Source of the DNA: Akkermansia sp. RCC_12PD
Lineage (GTDB): Bacteria > Verrucomicrobiota > Verrucomicrobiia > Verrucomicrobiales > Akkermansiaceae
Length of the DNA: 64,000 nt
Direction: 5' to 3'
Assembly: GCF_036417355.1 (NCBI RefSeq)
Contig: NZ_CP143889.1
Location: 124,001-188,000 of the forward strand
In this document: positions 18,707-27,123 of the stretch, piece by piece
Position numbering within the stretch: the stretch's first letter is position 1
Layout: each line of letters begins with the position of its first letter
Notes under the pieces: model-generated
What the model was told of the DNA's origin: nothing
The model's input: only the letters and a program-made list of their open reading frames with translations
The model's database searches: none
Translations under genes and position numbers: made by a program

Positions 18707-19969
18707 CTATTCCGGAATGGGACGCAGAGGGGGCGCGGATACGGGAGGCGCCACTGGAGCCGCCGGACGAACGGGCTGCCGTGAAGCCGGGGCCGGACGG
18801 CCCGCAGGAACGCGTGTGTCCGGGGAATTGACTCTTTCCGGAATCAGGACGGAAGGTGCGGCCGACGGAGCCTGTGGAGCCTTTTCAGCCTCCTTCCCCT
18901 TGAATTTGTTCATGGCGGCATAAAGATTGGCGTCAAACAGAAGATCCGGTGTGCCACGCATCAGAATCTTCCCCTTGGGATCGAGCAAATATACCCGTGG
19001 AGTATGGGCCACGCGGTAATCCTTGAATGCAACCGCCTGGGCATCCACCAGGGAAGGAATATCCAGGCTCAAATTCAGCAGGGCTTTTTTCACCCCTTCT
19101 TCAGAAACCGGAGCTACGGGCATCACCGTCATTCCGGGAAATTCCTTGCGCAGAGAAGCCGCCTTTTCCAAAAACTTGACGGACATGGCATCTCGCGGAT
19201 CCCAGAAAACCAGCAGAACGGGCTTGTCGCCGGAGGGAATTTCCACCCAGGTTCCCGTAGCGGAGGAAGGCAGCTTGATTTTCGGCCCCGTCTGGCCGAT
19301 ATTAAGATTGCGGATTTCATACAGCTCCTCCTTGACCAGGTCCTTGACGGGAATGGGGCCGAATTTGGAATCATAACACTTGATAATAGCGTCCTTCAGA
19401 AGTTTGCCCCTGGCAGCAACAAGGCGGCCGTCATCCTGCTGCATCCCGGAACTTTCCTTCATGACCATCGCCAGCCCCAGGGAAGCCAGTCCCTGGTCTT
19501 CCGGAAACTGGTTCAAATCCTTGATCTTTTCCAGAATGGTACGGCAGCGCAAATCGCGCGAGTTGCTCAGTGCATGGGCCGCCTGTCCGGCGCCCTTTTC
19601 CATCACCATATTGTTCTCCAGGGCATTCAGGCAGTTCAGGAGGATTTTCCTGGCAACATTCCCGCCCGGGAAGGCTTCCTCAAGCGCCTGCGGATGATCC
19701 AGAAACCAGACAATGGCAGGAAGGGTATAAGGTTTCGAGAGATCACGCCCCACCTGCCCCCACAAATCCCTGGCTGCGGTCACGGCATCCGGCTGGCTTT
19801 TCAGCAGTTCCGCCCTTTTTTCATCTGTCTCAGCTATCTTGAACGCAGATTCCCAGTCCGCCTGCCTGCTGTTCCAGACGGACAGGACATTTTTCATGCC
19901 AATCTCGTCCGCAGAAGCCCATCCGAACAAACCGCATGTACCGGCGATCACGCAAAGCATTCTCTTCAT
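18707..19969 (-). CDS. Secreted protein with a thioredoxin-like fold but no CxxC
   Basis: A 420-residue protein with a signal peptide (MKRMLCVIAGTCGLFGWASA). The N-terminal half is helical and unrecognised. At about residues 235-350 there is a thioredoxin/AhpC-TSA-like domain (KPVLLVFWDPRDAMSVKFLEKAA, then VAHTPRVYLLDPKGKILMRG with the cis-Pro-type TP). The active-site CxxC is replaced by DPRDAMS, so it cannot act as a classical disulfide oxidoreductase. The C-terminal ~70 residues are low-complexity Pro/Ala. It is the first gene of the run leading into cca. A chaperone or binding role is inference. Confidence 0.65.
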   Translation of the reverse strand: MKRMLCVIAGTCGLFGWASADEIGMKNVLSVWNSRQADWESAFKIAETDEKRAELLKSQPDAVTAARDLWGQVGRDLSKPYTLPAIVWFLDHPQALEEAFPGGNVARKILLNCLNALENNMVMEKGAGQAAHALSNSRDLRCRTILEKIKDLNQFPEDQGLASLGLAMVMKESSGMQQDDGRLVAARGKLLKDAIIKCYDSKFGPIPVKDLVKEELYEIRNLNIGQTGPKIKLPSSATGTWVEIPSGDKPVLLVFWDPRDAMSVKFLEKAASLRKEFPGMTVMPVAPVSEEGVKKALLNLSLDIPSLVDAQAVAFKDYRVAHTPRVYLLDPKGKILMRGTPDLLFDANLYAAMNKFKGKEAEKAPQAPSAAPSVLIPERVNSPDTRVPAGRPAPASRQPVRPAAPVAPPVSAPPLRPIPE

Positions 19970-20460
19970 ACCGCGCCACTATGCCCTGACGGACACTCCG
20001 CGTCAATCAAACGTAACGACAATTCATGATGAAACCGTTTAGTCAAAAGCGCACATGCCATTTCCCCCAATCCGGAAATCTCCGGCTGGTTCAAATTCCC
20101 TTTCCAGTTTTCCGGGAAAGCGCCCCGCGCATGCCTCCTGGGGTCAGCCCTGCCGTCCATACTCCCTTCCACCGCAAAAAGTCCCAGACGGACGCCAATT
20201 CATGCATCCATATCAAATGACGTTTTCCCACATCAAATGGGGAAGGAAACGCCTTTTCCCCTCCGGGAGCATGACCTCCCCAATAACCCGGTAGTTTTGG
20301 ACCACAACCGGATAATCCCGGATACTGACTTATTTCAGGAAAAACGTTGCGGCCTGTTTATTAGAGACGGTAAACGTCAACGTGCAGTTCTTTTACACCT
20401 GGTCACGACCGGAGTGAACGTTTGACGGCAATTCACATCCAGCTTCAGTGAAATTCCATC

Positions 20461-20500
20461 CATAAAAACGAACAAACCCCGGCGAATCACTTCGCCGGGG
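20461..20500 (-). terminator. Strong minus-strand terminator in the intergenic region
   Basis: A perfect 10-bp stem CCCCGGCGAA (20477-20486) / TTCGCCGGGG (20491-20500) with a 4-base loop is followed on the minus strand by TTTGTTCGTTTTTATG. It is about 375 bases beyond the PiT stop codon, so it may end a separate short transcript or act as a back-up terminator. Confidence 0.75.
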
Positions 20501-20669
20501 CTGCTGTTCAACTAACTACCTATGAAGACGGAGAGATCCTTGGTGGATGAAGTGCTCTCTCTTTCACTGCATCCGGATCATAACCGTTATGGGTGAGACA
20601 GCCGGGACGCGAATATGTTCAAACATTTCGTTTTTTGTATGACACAAGCCTGGAACGACGCCCTGAACG

Positions 20670-20703
20670 GAAAAGCGGCTACGGATTTTTTCCGCAGCCG
20701 CTT
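20670..20703 (-). terminator. Probable terminator after the PiT gene
   Basis: The stem AAGCGGCT / AGCCGCTT extends over one mismatch into CGGA / TCCG with a T5 loop (20673-20703). On the minus strand it is followed by TTCCGTTC, a short T-tract. It lies 170 bases past the PiT stop. Confidence 0.6.
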
Positions 20704-20873
20704 CGTCCAACTACCTGTAAAATCAATGCTGTTTAAAATAGGAGGGAGTTTCCGCGATCCCTGCCACTGAACGATCCTTTCCTGTAGAAATAACCGGGAA
20801 AGAAGGTTTCAAGACTCTCCACCCCTTTCCTGAAGAAAATAAGGAAGACCCGTTCCCATCCCGAATATTCCGT

Positions 20874-23114
20874 TTACGCCGCCACGAAATTCCTCTCGTC
20901 ATTTGTCAGGGCGCGCACCTGAACCGCCATGAATCTCATTTCATTGAGCATATTCAGATACAGCAGGGAAGAACGCGTTCGCGTCTGATTGCGCTGGGTT
21001 CTCTTGATCTGTCGCTTGGTGGCTTTGGCCACAAGCTGGAGCAGTTGCTCCTGCGCCACCATCGTGTAGTCGAACTGAATATAGGTTCCCGTCTGGAGCA
21101 TTTTGCAATATTCGTCCAGAAGTTTCATCAGGGCCGTGTGGACTTCCTTCAAGTCGCTCACCTGGTCAATGGTGAAGGGCGTATGGTTATTGTCCACATA
21201 AGTGAAGATGGATTCGGAGAACTGGGCCAGGCTCTGCGTGGCTTCATTCAAATGCTCCAAGGCCTGGACAAAGTGATAACCCATGTCCAGGGAGCGGGAC
21301 TGCATCTTGTAGAGAATGGGAAGAATGTCGTACTTGTGGTGCTCGCTGCTGGTGAGCGCCAGGCGCTCCGCGGCTTCTGCCAGTTCCTTGAGGGCCTTGC
21401 GGTCCCCCTGGAAAAAATTTTCCACGGTGTCGTTGTATATTTCCCGGAGCTTGAGTGTACTGTCCACGATCTGGTGGCTGCACACGTCCAGAATGTTTTC
21501 CTCCGTGATCTGGTCAAACCGTTCGGTGGAAAGCTTGTTTTCCCGCTTGCGGTGCATGACGGTGGATTTCACCAAGATAACGGCCACCAGCGCCAGCAGG
21601 CCGAAGATGGCATATATCTGCCCGTAATGCAGCACCGTAGCCATGATGGCAGCCAGAGTGAAGGCGGCCAGTCCCGTCATGAACCAGCCGGAAATGACCG
21701 TAAGCACGCCGGTAACCCGGTAAACGGCGCTCTCCCTTCCCCATGCCTTGTCCGCCAGGGAGGACCCCATGGCTACCATGAACGTCACATACGTGGTGGA
21801 GAGTGGAAGCTGCTTGCCGGTAGCCCAGGCGATCAGCAGGGAAGCCACGGTCAGGTTCACGGTGGCGCGTATCAAGTCAAACGCCACGCGGTCCTTGGGA
21901 TTCAGTGGCTGGGGAGCCGGGTCCCACTGGTGGTTCATGCGCACCAGCATGCGGGCGGGAATGAGTTTTTTCACGCCGCGCCCCAAGGCGATGGCACTGC
22001 GCACAATGGCGCGGGCCGGAGGCACGGAACCGAAGCGCTCAATGCCGCCCTCCCCCTGCCGGGAAAGCTCCACGCCGGTGGCAATAACCGTTTTGGCCTT
22101 TTTGGAAAACCACAGCGCAAAAATCATCATGCAGCCCGCCGCAAAAAGGATGTAATGGTTCACGGGACCGCCCTTGCCGGGCATCAGGCATTCCATGGCG
22201 GTGATGGAGGCCGTGCTTCCGCCGTCCGCCACGACGCCCCGGGCGTACTGGAAGGAATCCAGCCCCCCCATGAAAACACCGATGAAGTTCACCAGGTCAT
22301 TGCCCGCAAACGCCAGGGCCAGGGAAAAGGTCCCCGCCAGGACGGTCAGACGCAGAATATTGGTCATGAACAGGTGCTGAAGCAGGAACATGAGCAGGGA
22401 GAAGCCTGCGAAGGCGACCAGAACCGCCAGCCCCAGGTTCTGGTCAATGTAGGCAATCATGCCGCGGTCCAGCAGGGTGGATTCCTTCAACCCCTTAAAG
22501 ATGGCAAAGTACGCGATAGCCGTCATGGCAATGCCGCACCAGAAGCAGCCGAACCACTTGAAACGGGACTGGTACTTGAAGGTGAACGCCAGGCGGGAAA
22601 TCCACATGACGATGGTACCCACCGTAAAGGCGATGGCTACAGAAAGAAGGATGCCGGTGACGATTTCAAACGCCTTGTCCGTATTGATGAAGTCCCACAC
22701 CGTTTCCGTCATGTGGAGTTTGGAAATTTTGAAAAGGGCCGTAGCTACGGCGGAGCCGAGAATGCCGAATACCAGGGAAACCGTGGTGGAGGTGGGCAGG
22801 CCGAACGTGTTGAACGTGTCCAGAAGAATCACCTCGCTGATCATCACCCCCAGGAACAGCAGCATCACTTCATGGTAGCTGAACATGTTGGGATGGAAGA
22901 TGCCGTTGCGGGCCACTTCCATCATGCCTCCGGAAAAGCACGCGCCCACCAGGACGCCAATGGAGGCCACGGCCAGGATTGCCCTGACGGGGGCGGCCTT
23001 GGAGCCGATGGCGGAGTTGAGGAAGTTGACGGCGTCATTCGCGACGCCATTGATCAAGTCAAATGCCGCCAGAAGCAGCAGGGCTACGATAATAATCCAG
23101 TAAATTGAGTCCAT
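20874..23114 (-). CDS. Inorganic phosphate transporter, PiT family, with PhoU-like C-terminal domain
   Basis: A 746-residue inner-membrane protein. The N-terminal part (about 1-500) has the PiT/PHO-4 repeats: FDLINGVANDAVNFLNSAIGSK and the second copy AFAGNDLVNFIGVFMGG, with GLPTSTTVSLVFGI and PLSTTYVTFMVAMGSSLADKAWG in the two halves. These transporters import phosphate as a metal-phosphate complex driven by H+ or Na+. The last ~220 residues are a soluble helical domain resembling PhoU (DQITEENILDVCSHQIVDSTLK), probably a built-in regulator of transport. This arrangement is known in several phyla. It lies 118 bases downstream of the hrpB-like gene. Confidence 0.92.
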   Translation of the reverse strand: MDSIYWIIIVALLLLAAFDLINGVANDAVNFLNSAIGSKAAPVRAILAVASIGVLVGACFSGGMMEVARNGIFHPNMFSYHEVMLLFLGVMISEVILLDTFNTFGLPTSTTVSLVFGILGSAVATALFKISKLHMTETVWDFINTDKAFEIVTGILLSVAIAFTVGTIVMWISRLAFTFKYQSRFKWFGCFWCGIAMTAIAYFAIFKGLKESTLLDRGMIAYIDQNLGLAVLVAFAGFSLLMFLLQHLFMTNILRLTVLAGTFSLALAFAGNDLVNFIGVFMGGLDSFQYARGVVADGGSTASITAMECLMPGKGGPVNHYILFAAGCMMIFALWFSKKAKTVIATGVELSRQGEGGIERFGSVPPARAIVRSAIALGRGVKKLIPARMLVRMNHQWDPAPQPLNPKDRVAFDLIRATVNLTVASLLIAWATGKQLPLSTTYVTFMVAMGSSLADKAWGRESAVYRVTGVLTVISGWFMTGLAAFTLAAIMATVLHYGQIYAIFGLLALVAVILVKSTVMHRKRENKLSTERFDQITEENILDVCSHQIVDSTLKLREIYNDTVENFFQGDRKALKELAEAAERLALTSSEHHKYDILPILYKMQSRSLDMGYHFVQALEHLNEATQSLAQFSESIFTYVDNNHTPFTIDQVSDLKEVHTALMKLLDEYCKMLQTGTYIQFDYTMVAQEQLLQLVAKATKRQIKRTQRNQTRTRSSLLYLNMLNEMRFMAVQVRALTNDERNFVAA

Positions 23115-23232
23115 AACTGTCTCTTGTGTATGGTGGGCGGAGGGCGTCCGCGAGCTGCACCACCGCCTCTTTACACGGAAAAGGGAGATTTTGCCACTGT
23201 TTTGTTACAGAAAATTCACCCTTCCCGTCCCG

Positions 23233-25818
23233 TCAGCGGGAGGGACGCAGAAAGTCCAATTCGGAGGGGTCCGGCCAGCAGTGCCGGGGATAACGTCCGG
23301 CCAGATCCTTTTTCATCTGGCCGTAGCCGTTGCGCCAGAAACTTTCCAGGGAGCCGGTCACCTGCCACGGCCTCTGGCTGGGGGCCAGAACTTCCACTTT
23401 CACGGTTACGGCTCCGCGGGCAATGCGGGGGGATTCCGCCACGCCAAACAATCTCTGCACCGTCAGGCCGATTACCGGCGTGGAATCCTCCTCATACCGG
23501 ACCTTGGCATGCTGCCCGTTGGGGAGCTTGAGGCTAACCGGGGCGTAGTCGTCCAGTGCCTTCGCCTGCCAGCCGGAAAGCCAGTCCCGGAGGACGGGCA
23601 TGATCTCCCGCTCCTTGATATCCTTGTATCCCACGGCGCCTTCACAGACCATGGCGATGGCCACCAGCTTGTCTTCTTCCCCGAACAGGGGCAGTTCCAG
23701 CTCCGGCATCCAGCGGCTCAGGCCGTTCAGACGGCGTATCCACTGCTCCACGGCGTGGTCCCACTTTACCAGCTTCAAGGTGCCGTCCACCACTTTTTCC
23801 GCCAGAATGGGAGCGGCCAGTTCCGCAGGGGCATCCCCGCGGTCGCGGTCTTCCAGCACCAGGTCTTCATACATCAGGCGCTGGTGCAAGCGAACGCGGC
23901 GCAGGCCAGAGTCAAAAACGGCCGCCTCCCCGCCGGAAAAACGTTCCGGCCATACGGCGCGCAATTCTTCCGGGGTGATGAGCGTGCAGCGGCCTATGCG
24001 GGTTTCCACCGCCTTTCCGGACAGTTCTGCCATTTCCGCGGCCACAAAGTGCAGGCCGCGTAAGGCCACGCTGCCTTCGGACAGCCTGCCGCCCGCGCCG
24101 CCCGCCATGCGGCACGTGCTGGCCGCCACGCCGTTCCGGACGCCTACATGATCCGCAAACCCTTCCATTAATGCCCGGACGACGGAAGAACGCGCCGCCA
24201 GGAAATCCGGCTCCGGCACCTCCCGTGAATACCCGCGGCTGCCGATGGACAGCAACTGCCGGTAAGCCATCCACACTTCCCGCGCACCGCGGGCGGAAAT
24301 GCCCAGGCGGCCGCATGCTCCTGCATCAAAATGGGAATCCAGGGCCTTCCCCACGGCGCGCCATTCCGCCTGAAAGTCCGTATAGTCGCCGGAATCCCGC
24401 AGATCATCGTTCAGGCCGCCCTTCGCTTCCACGCCTTCCCCCTGCATCAACGCCGCAATGGCGGCCAGTTCCACCGCGCACCGTTCATCCTGCCCGGCCA
24501 CGATCAGGCGGCCCAGCCGTGGCGGCAGCGGAAACGCCGTCATCCTCCTGCCCGTCTCCGTCAGGCGTCCCTCCCCGTCCACGGCTCCCAAGGAGGCAAG
24601 GAGATGGCGCGCCCGCTGAAGAACCAGAGGGTCCGGCCTGTCCAGCCAGCGGAATTCCTCCGGGTCCGCCACACCCCAGGAACACAGGTTCAAAACGGCT
24701 CCGGACAAGTCCACCCGGAAACACTCCGGAGGGTCGAATTCCGCCTTCTTCGCCTGTTCGGCCTCACTCCAGAGCCGGAAGCAGCGGCCTTCCGCCACGC
24801 GGCCCGCACGGCCCGCGCGCTGGGCGGCGGACGCCTTTGAAATCCTGACCAGGTGCAGGGTGTCCATGCCCCGGTACGGGTCCCATCCGGACTGGCGCAC
24901 CCATCCGGTGTCAATGACGGTCCTCACCCCCTCGATCGTCAGGGAAGTTTCCGCCACATTCGTAGAGACGATGACGCGCGGCCGCCCTCCCTTTTCCACC
25001 GCGCGGTTCTGCTGTTCCGGACTCAATGCCCCGTACAGGGGGAAAATGTCCCGGCCCCCCAGCCACGGTTTTCCCTCCAGCAGTTCCACTGTGCGCCGGA
25101 TTTCGTAAACGCCCGGCATGAACAGGAGAATGTCTCCGCAAGCGGCATCCTTCACCGCCTCACGGACAGCTTCCGCGGCCTGGTCCCAGACGGACGGTGG
25201 CGCCACCCTCCCCCGGCCGTCGCTGACTGGACGGGCAGGACGGTACGTGATTTCCACCGGGTACTGCCGTCCGCAGGCTTCCAGCTCCCGGCAGGATTCC
25301 CCCATGTATTCTCTCAGGCCGGACATTTCCAGCGTGGCGGACATCACCACCACGGCAAGGTCCGGCCGCGGCCCTTCCTGCAGGTCCAGCACACGCCCCA
25401 GGGACAAGTCCCCGGAAAGGCTCCGTTCATGGAATTCGTCAAAAACCACCGCGCTCACCCCTTCCAGGCCGGGGCGGTCCGTCAGCCAGCGTTCCAGCAC
25501 GCCGTCCGTCACGTACGCAATACGGGTACGGGAGGATATGTGCCGCTCAAAACGGACCATGTACCCTACTTCCCGTCCCAGTTCCACGCCGCGCAGCCTG
25601 GCGACGTGCCGGGCCAGCAGGCGTGCCGCCATCCGGCGCGGCTGGACGACGACGATGAGGCCGTTTCCCCCTAGCCCCGCATCATCCATCATCGGAGGAA
25701 TTCCGGTGGACTTTCCAGAACCCGTAGGCGCCTTCAGCAAAATGCGGGGAGACGCTCCTTTAAGGGCTTTTAGAAATTCCCCGCGGATTTCCTCAATAGG
25801 AAGAGACGTACCAGGCAT
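23233..25818 (-). CDS. hrpB: ATP-dependent helicase, HrpB type
   Basis: A DEAH-box helicase-like protein of 861 residues. Motif I is LKAPTGSGKSTGIP, motif II is DEFHERSL (the DEFH variant typical of HrpB), motif III is VVVMSATLEM and motif VI is SAAQRAGRAGRVAEGRC. These are followed by the helicase-associated and HrpB C-terminal domains (LDDYAPVSLKLPNGQHAKVRYEE). HrpB is common in bacteria but its substrate and cellular role remain unclear. The start at MPGTSLPIEEIRGEF avoids overlap with cdsA; a longer frame of 883 residues is open. It is 35 bases downstream of cdsA and probably co-transcribed. Confidence 0.9.
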   Translation of the reverse strand: MPGTSLPIEEIRGEFLKALKGASPRILLKAPTGSGKSTGIPPMMDDAGLGGNGLIVVVQPRRMAARLLARHVARLRGVELGREVGYMVRFERHISSRTRIAYVTDGVLERWLTDRPGLEGVSAVVFDEFHERSLSGDLSLGRVLDLQEGPRPDLAVVVMSATLEMSGLREYMGESCRELEACGRQYPVEITYRPARPVSDGRGRVAPPSVWDQAAEAVREAVKDAACGDILLFMPGVYEIRRTVELLEGKPWLGGRDIFPLYGALSPEQQNRAVEKGGRPRVIVSTNVAETSLTIEGVRTVIDTGWVRQSGWDPYRGMDTLHLVRISKASAAQRAGRAGRVAEGRCFRLWSEAEQAKKAEFDPPECFRVDLSGAVLNLCSWGVADPEEFRWLDRPDPLVLQRARHLLASLGAVDGEGRLTETGRRMTAFPLPPRLGRLIVAGQDERCAVELAAIAALMQGEGVEAKGGLNDDLRDSGDYTDFQAEWRAVGKALDSHFDAGACGRLGISARGAREVWMAYRQLLSIGSRGYSREVPEPDFLAARSSVVRALMEGFADHVGVRNGVAASTCRMAGGAGGRLSEGSVALRGLHFVAAEMAELSGKAVETRIGRCTLITPEELRAVWPERFSGGEAAVFDSGLRRVRLHQRLMYEDLVLEDRDRGDAPAELAAPILAEKVVDGTLKLVKWDHAVEQWIRRLNGLSRWMPELELPLFGEEDKLVAIAMVCEGAVGYKDIKEREIMPVLRDWLSGWQAKALDDYAPVSLKLPNGQHAKVRYEEDSTPVIGLTVQRLFGVAESPRIARGAVTVKVEVLAPSQRPWQVTGSLESFWRNGYGQMKKDLAGRYPRHCWPDPSELDFLRPSR

Positions 25819-25853
25819 GCGGCTTGACGTTTTTTCTTGTCCGGCTCTTCCGC

Positions 25854-26813
25854 TCAATACACTACCGTCATCATCAGAATACACAGGAACGGAACGGTGA
25901 AAGACGGACTGTCAATGAGATCGAAGAGGCCGCCTATGCCCGGAAGCAGGGAGCCAGAATCCTTCACGGACAGGCTGCGCTTGACCAGGGAACCCGCCAA
26001 ATCGCCATAAACGGCCAGAATAAAAATGAGGGTAATGCCCAGAACCAGCATCAGGACGGATGCCGGAGAAAGCGACGTCGCGCCGAACATCGGGAATACC
26101 AGGACTATCCCCGCGGCATTCGTCAGCAGCCAGGAGCCGATGATACCCTCCCAAGTTTTTTTGGGACTGATATGGGGAATTAATTTTTTGGTGAAGAATT
26201 TACCCCCCAGCAGCAACCCGCTGACGTAGGCGAAAATGTCGGTCATTTTCGTCACCAGGATCACCCACAGCACCATCATCACAATGCGCGGAGACTCAGC
26301 CCCCGCCTCCAGATAGCCCAGATGGATGGCGGGAATAGCGAAGGCGAACAGCCAGCCGGGGTAAATGAAAGACAGCAGCGTTGTAGCGACGGAGCGGAGC
26401 GCGCGGCTCCCGACGATGGGGCGGTTCATCTCCCGGATGAACGCCACCACAACCAGAATCACCGGAGCCGCCACAACCAGCAGCAGGGGGTCCGGCATCA
26501 TTCTGAATTCATCCCGCATCGTGAGACGGAATTTGTTGAAAAAACACGCCACGGACAACAGCACCGGATAAGCCGTCCCGAAAAGGAAACTCAAGCGAGC
26601 CTGTCCCGCCTTGCCGGACCGGATGAGCATGTGGCGCCATTCCCACGCGGTCAGGATGCAGAAGATGCACACCAGCCCGTAATAGCCGGCTTCACGGTTC
26701 CAGACCAGGGCGCCGGCCAGCAGGCCCAGCAGGACAAAGGTGCTGAACAAACGCTGGAACAGCACGCGCATTTTGCTTCCGGCAGGGGCATTTTCCCGGG
26801 GTGGTGTGGTCAT
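25854..26813 (-). CDS. cdsA: Phosphatidate cytidylyltransferase (CDP-diacylglycerol synthase)
   Basis: A 319-residue polytopic membrane enzyme that makes CDP-diacylglycerol from phosphatidic acid and CTP, the branch point of phospholipid synthesis. Seven or more hydrophobic segments are visible. The C-terminal family signature is seen as GDLAGSLVKRSLSVKDSGSLLPGIGG, shown here in part, ending in LFDLIDS; its Asp residues bind metal. In the canonical signature the last part is HGGxxDRxD, so this copy departs at HGG (GIGG) and DR (DL). The ATG giving MTTPPREN is chosen because the 47 residues upstream are not membrane-like. It starts the cdsA-hrpB run. Confidence 0.9.
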   Translation of the reverse strand: MTTPPRENAPAGSKMRVLFQRLFSTFVLLGLLAGALVWNREAGYYGLVCIFCILTAWEWRHMLIRSGKAGQARLSFLFGTAYPVLLSVACFFNKFRLTMRDEFRMMPDPLLLVVAAPVILVVVAFIREMNRPIVGSRALRSVATTLLSFIYPGWLFAFAIPAIHLGYLEAGAESPRIVMMVLWVILVTKMTDIFAYVSGLLLGGKFFTKKLIPHISPKKTWEGIIGSWLLTNAAGIVLVFPMFGATSLSPASVLMLVLGITLIFILAVYGDLAGSLVKRSLSVKDSGSLLPGIGGLFDLIDSPSFTVPFLCILMMTVVY

Positions 26814-27123
26814 ACTCGCGCAAAGTGTACAGAAAACGCCTCTGACCTCAATACTGAATTGGCTCAGCGTAGAGGCTTCTTCCGGAAAGCTGCCGCACGG
26901 AGGGGCCGCCGCAGGCGGAAAACGCAGTTTTTCCCCCCCTATATTTTTCCGCATGTAAGAAAGAGTCCCATTTTCCCAATTTTAAAAGGCTTCCGGGAAT
27001 GCCGTCAAAAATAGCGTCATGTGGACGTTTTATGAGATAGACATTCACACGCAAATCAGTAACACTTACAACCCAGCAATACATCCCTCCGGGAATGGAG
27101 GGATTACGCACCATTTTTCCCCC

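Larger units (their letters stand above)
19970..20873. other. Intergenic region, 0.9 kb, with two hairpins
   Basis: No coding region is supported here. The short open frames are unrelated to known proteins. The region lies upstream of the minus-strand thioredoxin-fold gene and downstream of the minus-strand PiT gene. It contains two strong hairpins (20477-20500 and 20673-20703), each preceded on the minus strand by the octamer AGGTAGTT. About 170 bases between them could be a small transcript. Composition at 20200-20450 is less GC-rich than the surrounding genes. Confidence 0.6.

Noticed and set aside
20080-20105. tRNA T-arm-like GGTTCAAATTCC
   Set aside because: The flanking bases do not form a T stem, and no anticodon or acceptor stem can be built around it.
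21045-23108. 687-codon frame on plus opposite the PiT gene
   Set aside because: Antisense shadow; the minus-strand frame has PiT repeats and transmembrane helices.
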